Assembly (NCBI GenBank): GCA_014871545.1
Contig: WGSR01000063.1
Coordinates: 1-8,295 of the forward strand
Reading direction: 5' to 3'
Length of the DNA stretch: 8,295 nt
DNA from: Collinsella sp.
GTDB taxonomy: Bacteria; Actinomycetota; Coriobacteriia; Coriobacteriales; Coriobacteriaceae
This document shows, one piece after another, positions 6,111 through 8,295 of this stretch; position 1 is the first letter of the stretch, and every line of letters begins with the position of its first letter. The notes beneath the pieces are model-generated. The model searched no databases. It was not told the origin of the DNA and saw only the letters and a program-made list of their open reading frames with translations. Position numbers and translations under genes: made by a program.

Positions 6111-7751
6111 ATGATCGAAATCACCCAAGTCAACGCGTCGCTCGATGAAGCCGGCGATGAAAATGCCTGCCTCATTGTTGGCAAGCGAGTCGCCAAGCGC
6201 ATCCTACGTTGCAAGGACTCCGAGATCAAGTCCATCGAACTCCACCGCAAGTCAATCGACGCTCGCAAAAAACGAGACGTCCATTTTATCCTGAGCTTTC
6301 GTGTTGAGCTGACTAGTCCCCACCTCGAGCGAGAAGCGGTCGACAGCGTTGCCGAGCGTGACCGCTCGCGCGTACGCGCGATAGAAGACGATGAGCCTTC
6401 ATTCCCCTCCCCCGTCTCCGACGCACCTCAAGAACGCCCTGTCGTTGTCGGCGCCGGATGCGCCGGCCTTTTCGCTGCGCTCACGCTCGCCAAAGCAGGT
6501 CTTAAGCCCTTGCTTATCGAGCGCGGCGACCCAGCATTTCGCCGCTCGCATGCGATCGATCTCTTTCTAAAGGAGCGCATTCTCGACCCCGAGAGCAATA
6601 TCCAGTTTGGCCTAGGCGGCGCGGGGACCTTCTCGGACGGCAAGCTCAATACGGGAACCAAAAATCCCGCCCATCGCCTTATCCTCGAAACCTTCGTCGA
6701 GGCGGGCGCGCCCCGCGATATTCTGTGGGATGCCAAGCCGCACATTGGCTCCGACATCCTTCCCACGGTTGTCACCGCTATATCCCAGCGCATCGAGCAG
6801 CTCGGAGGTGTCGTCCGTTATCGAACAAAGCTCGTCGACATTCACATCGACGCGTCTGGCGCCATTACCGGTATTGATGTCCAATCGTCCCAAGACGCCG
6901 CTTGCGAGCCAATCGAGACAAAGCACCTCATCCTCGCCTGCGGGCATTCTGCTCGCGATATTTTTGAGCTCCTTAAGGACCACAACGTGGCCCTCGCACA
7001 AAAGACCTTTGCCATGGGCGTTCGCATCGAGCATCCGCAGCGCGACATCGACCGAGCCCAATATGGAGCCTTGGCGGGACATCCTGCCCTCGGAGCAGCC
7101 CCCTACAAGCTCGTCGCCCATCTTCCCAACGGCCGCAGCGTGTTCTCGTTTTGCATGTGCCCCGGCGGACAGGTTGTCGCCGCCTCTTCCGAGCAGGGCC
7201 ACCTGTGCGTCAACGGCGCTAGCCTCAATGCCCGCGACGGACGCAACGCAAATGCCGCCTTGCTCGTTAACGTCACGCCTGAGGACCTTCCCAACGATGA
7301 CCCGCTCGCCGGCATCGAGCTCCAGCGTGCCTGCGAGGCGGCCGCCTATCGCCTGGGCGGTTCCAACTGGAACGCACCGGCACAACTCGTCGGAGATTTC
7401 CTCGCAGGACGCGCCAGCAAGGCGCCCGGAAAGGTAAAGCCCACCTATCCGCTCGGTGTGACCTGGACGGCAATTGACGAAGCCCTGCCGCAGCATATCG
7501 TCGAGTCGCTCCGCCTGGGACTTCCCCTACTCGGAAAAAAGCTACGAGGCTACGACCGTCCCGATGCCGTTCTTACCGGCGTGGAGACTCGTTCGAGCTC
7601 ACCTGTCACTGTCACCCGAGACCGAACGTGCCATGCCGTGTCGACCCCGGGCCTCTACCCTTGTGGTGAGGGAGCTGGATATGCTGGCGGCATCATGAGC
7701 GCGGCCACCGACGGCATCCGTTGTGCCGAAGCCCTGATCGCAGACCTCTAG
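6111..7751 (+). CDS. COG2509-type FAD-dependent dehydrogenase/oxidoreductase
   Basis: This 546-residue protein resembles the uncharacterised 'NAD(FAD)-utilizing dehydrogenase' family (COG2509). An N-terminal domain of about 95 residues, common in this family, precedes a charged linker (about 80-108) and the FAD Rossmann fold with GAGCAG at 114-119 and E137-R138. The family hallmark QFGLGGAGTFSDGKLNTG is at 165-182, FCMCPGG (C348, C350) at 347-353, and the closing FAD segment CGEGAGYAGGIMSAATDG at 518-535. No substrate is known for the family and no membrane segment is visible, so it is probably cytosolic. The ATG at 6111 is chosen because AAGGAG (6099-6104) lies six bases upstream; the frame is open farther back, to 5988, but that would overlap the previous gene and run through the hairpin. 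It may share the mrp operon by read-through or have its own promoter. It is followed by a convergent terminator. Confidence 0.88.
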   Translation: MIEITQVNASLDEAGDENACLIVGKRVAKRILRCKDSEIKSIELHRKSIDARKKRDVHFILSFRVELTSPHLEREAVDSVAERDRSRVRAIEDDEPSFPSPVSDAPQERPVVVGAGCAGLFAALTLAKAGLKPLLIERGDPAFRRSHAIDLFLKERILDPESNIQFGLGGAGTFSDGKLNTGTKNPAHRLILETFVEAGAPRDILWDAKPHIGSDILPTVVTAISQRIEQLGGVVRYRTKLVDIHIDASGAITGIDVQSSQDAACEPIETKHLILACGHSARDIFELLKDHNVALAQKTFAMGVRIEHPQRDIDRAQYGALAGHPALGAAPYKLVAHLPNGRSVFSFCMCPGGQVVAASSEQGHLCVNGASLNARDGRNANAALLVNVTPEDLPNDDPLAGIELQRACEAAAYRLGGSNWNAPAQLVGDFLAGRASKAPGKVKPTYPLGVTWTAIDEALPQHIVESLRLGLPLLGKKLRGYDRPDAVLTGVETRSSSPVTVTRDRTCHAVSTPGLYPCGEGAGYAGGIMSAATDGIRCAEALIADL

Positions 7752-7777
7752 CGCACGAATTCCAGCGCGCAAAAGAC

Positions 7778-7813
7778 ACAGGCCCCGAGCTCCACAGGGA
7801 ACTCGGGGCCTGT
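7778..7813. terminator. Shared bidirectional terminator between convergent genes
   Basis: ACAGGCCCCGAG (7778-7789) and CTCGGGGCCTGT (7802-7813) form a perfect 12-bp stem. Inside, after one mismatch, TCC/GGA adds three more pairs around an ACAG loop. For uvrB (minus strand) it begins three bases after the TAG stop and is followed by GTGTCTTTT. For the plus-strand gene it lies 26 bases after the stop and is followed by a weak T-rich run (TCGCTATTTCTT). It is therefore strongest for uvrB and plausibly serves both. The 65 bp between the two stop codons hold nothing else. Confidence 0.85.
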
Positions 7814-7816
7814 TCG

Positions 7817-8295
7817 CTATTTCTTAAACCGTGCACCCTGGCGTTTTCTGCCCGATGCGAACGTGGAACCCTTGCGGGCCTGCGAACGTAAGCGCTCGAT
7901 CGTCTCGTCCTCAGACGCGCCCTCGAGCATCGCCCGAATCTGAACGACGGCATCGCGCAGGCGCGCCGCCTCCTCAAAGTCCATGGCGGCAGAAGCGTTG
8001 CGCATATCCTCTTCCATGGTTTCGACGATCCGCACAAGCTCGTCATGCGGCAGTTCTTCCAACTGCTCCGCAAGTGTCTGCTCGGGTGCCACCGTTTCCG
8101 GCACGCCGCCCTCGCCCGACTCATCGGGCGTATAGAATGCGCCATGGCCAAGGGAGTCGCCCTTCGAGCGCCCCTTGGAACCCACGGTTTTTTCGGCCTC
8201 GGCAATAAAACTTGAGATGTCGTTGATGGCCTTGCGCACTGTCTTGGGCACAATGCCATGCTCTTCGTTATATGCCATCTGAATCTCGCGACGGC
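7817..8295 (-). CDS. uvrB: UvrB, excinuclease ABC subunit B (C-terminal end, cut by window edge)
   Basis: UvrB is the helicase-fold damage-verification subunit of nucleotide excision repair; it is handed DNA by UvrA and recruits UvrC. About 158 C-terminal residues are present, entering the window with RREIQMAYNEEHG, the well-known end of the UvrB helicase core, followed by IVPKTVRKAI. A roughly 40-residue acidic, low-complexity linker leads to the UVR domain (about 7925-8041), recognisable by MDFEEAARLRD; this is the UvrC-contacting coiled-coil hairpin. Beyond it is a further tail of about 34 residues, rich in Lys and Arg and ending RFKK (7820-7921), longer than E. coli UvrB, which ends near the UVR domain. 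The gene ends with TAG (7817-7819) three bases before the shared terminator. Its start and promoter lie outside the window. Confidence 0.96.
   Translation of the reverse strand, partial: RREIQMAYNEEHGIVPKTVRKAINDISSFIAEAEKTVGSKGRSKGDSLGHGAFYTPDESGEGGVPETVAPEQTLAEQLEELPHDELVRIVETMEEDMRNASAAMDFEEAARLRDAVVQIRAMLEGASEDETIERLRSQARKGSTFASGRKRQGARFKK

Noticed and set aside
6612..7496. Minus-strand open frame of 294 codons opposite the second flavoprotein gene
   Set aside because: It is antisense to conserved COG2509 motifs, with no ribosome site or recognisable domain.
1..8295. Mobile elements, CRISPR arrays, tRNA or rRNA genes, phage or defence modules
   Set aside because: I found no transposase or integrase signature, no spaced direct repeats and no RNA gene structure; all coding space is taken by recognised chromosomal families.

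Overview
The window reads as an ordinary chromosomal segment of a fairly GC-rich, probably Gram-positive bacterium. The gene content (a lipoteichoic-acid-synthase-like membrane enzyme, UvrA/UvrB, a Mrp ATPase and two anaerobe-type flavoproteins) and the style of the proteins fit a gut Coriobacteriia member such as Collinsella. That assignment is inference from protein style and base composition; there is no rRNA or other phylogenetic marker here.

Layout, left to right. The 5' half of uvrA lies on the minus strand and runs off the left edge (1-1435). Next is a 193-bp divergent regulatory region holding the uvrA ribosome-binding sites, a near-consensus LexA (SOS) box and two short palindromes. 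Four plus-strand genes follow: an LTA-synthase-family sulfatase-fold membrane protein (1629-3782); a Mrp/ApbC-type Fe-S carrier ATPase (3928-4758) behind its own candidate promoter; an HI0933/BaiN-family flavoprotein whose GTG start directly abuts the mrp stop codon (4759-6030); and a second, larger flavoprotein of the COG2509 type (6111-7751), separated by a short gap with a consensus -10 box and a strong hairpin. A 12-bp perfect hairpin then serves as a shared terminator between convergent genes, and the 3' end of uvrB lies on the minus strand (7817 to the right edge).

The genes work in two themes. uvrA and uvrB encode two of the three subunits of nucleotide excision repair. Both are transcribed leftward, and the four unrelated rightward genes sit between them. 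mrp and the first flavoprotein form a tight translationally coupled pair, with the second flavoprotein probably part of the same redox neighbourhood. The LTA-synthase-like gene acts at the cell envelope and appears to be its own transcription unit.

I see no mobile element, CRISPR array, tRNA, rRNA or obviously new defence or biosynthetic system. The points most worth a second look are regulatory (the LexA box, the palindrome pair and the promoter-hairpin leader at 6041-6090) and structural details in individual proteins.
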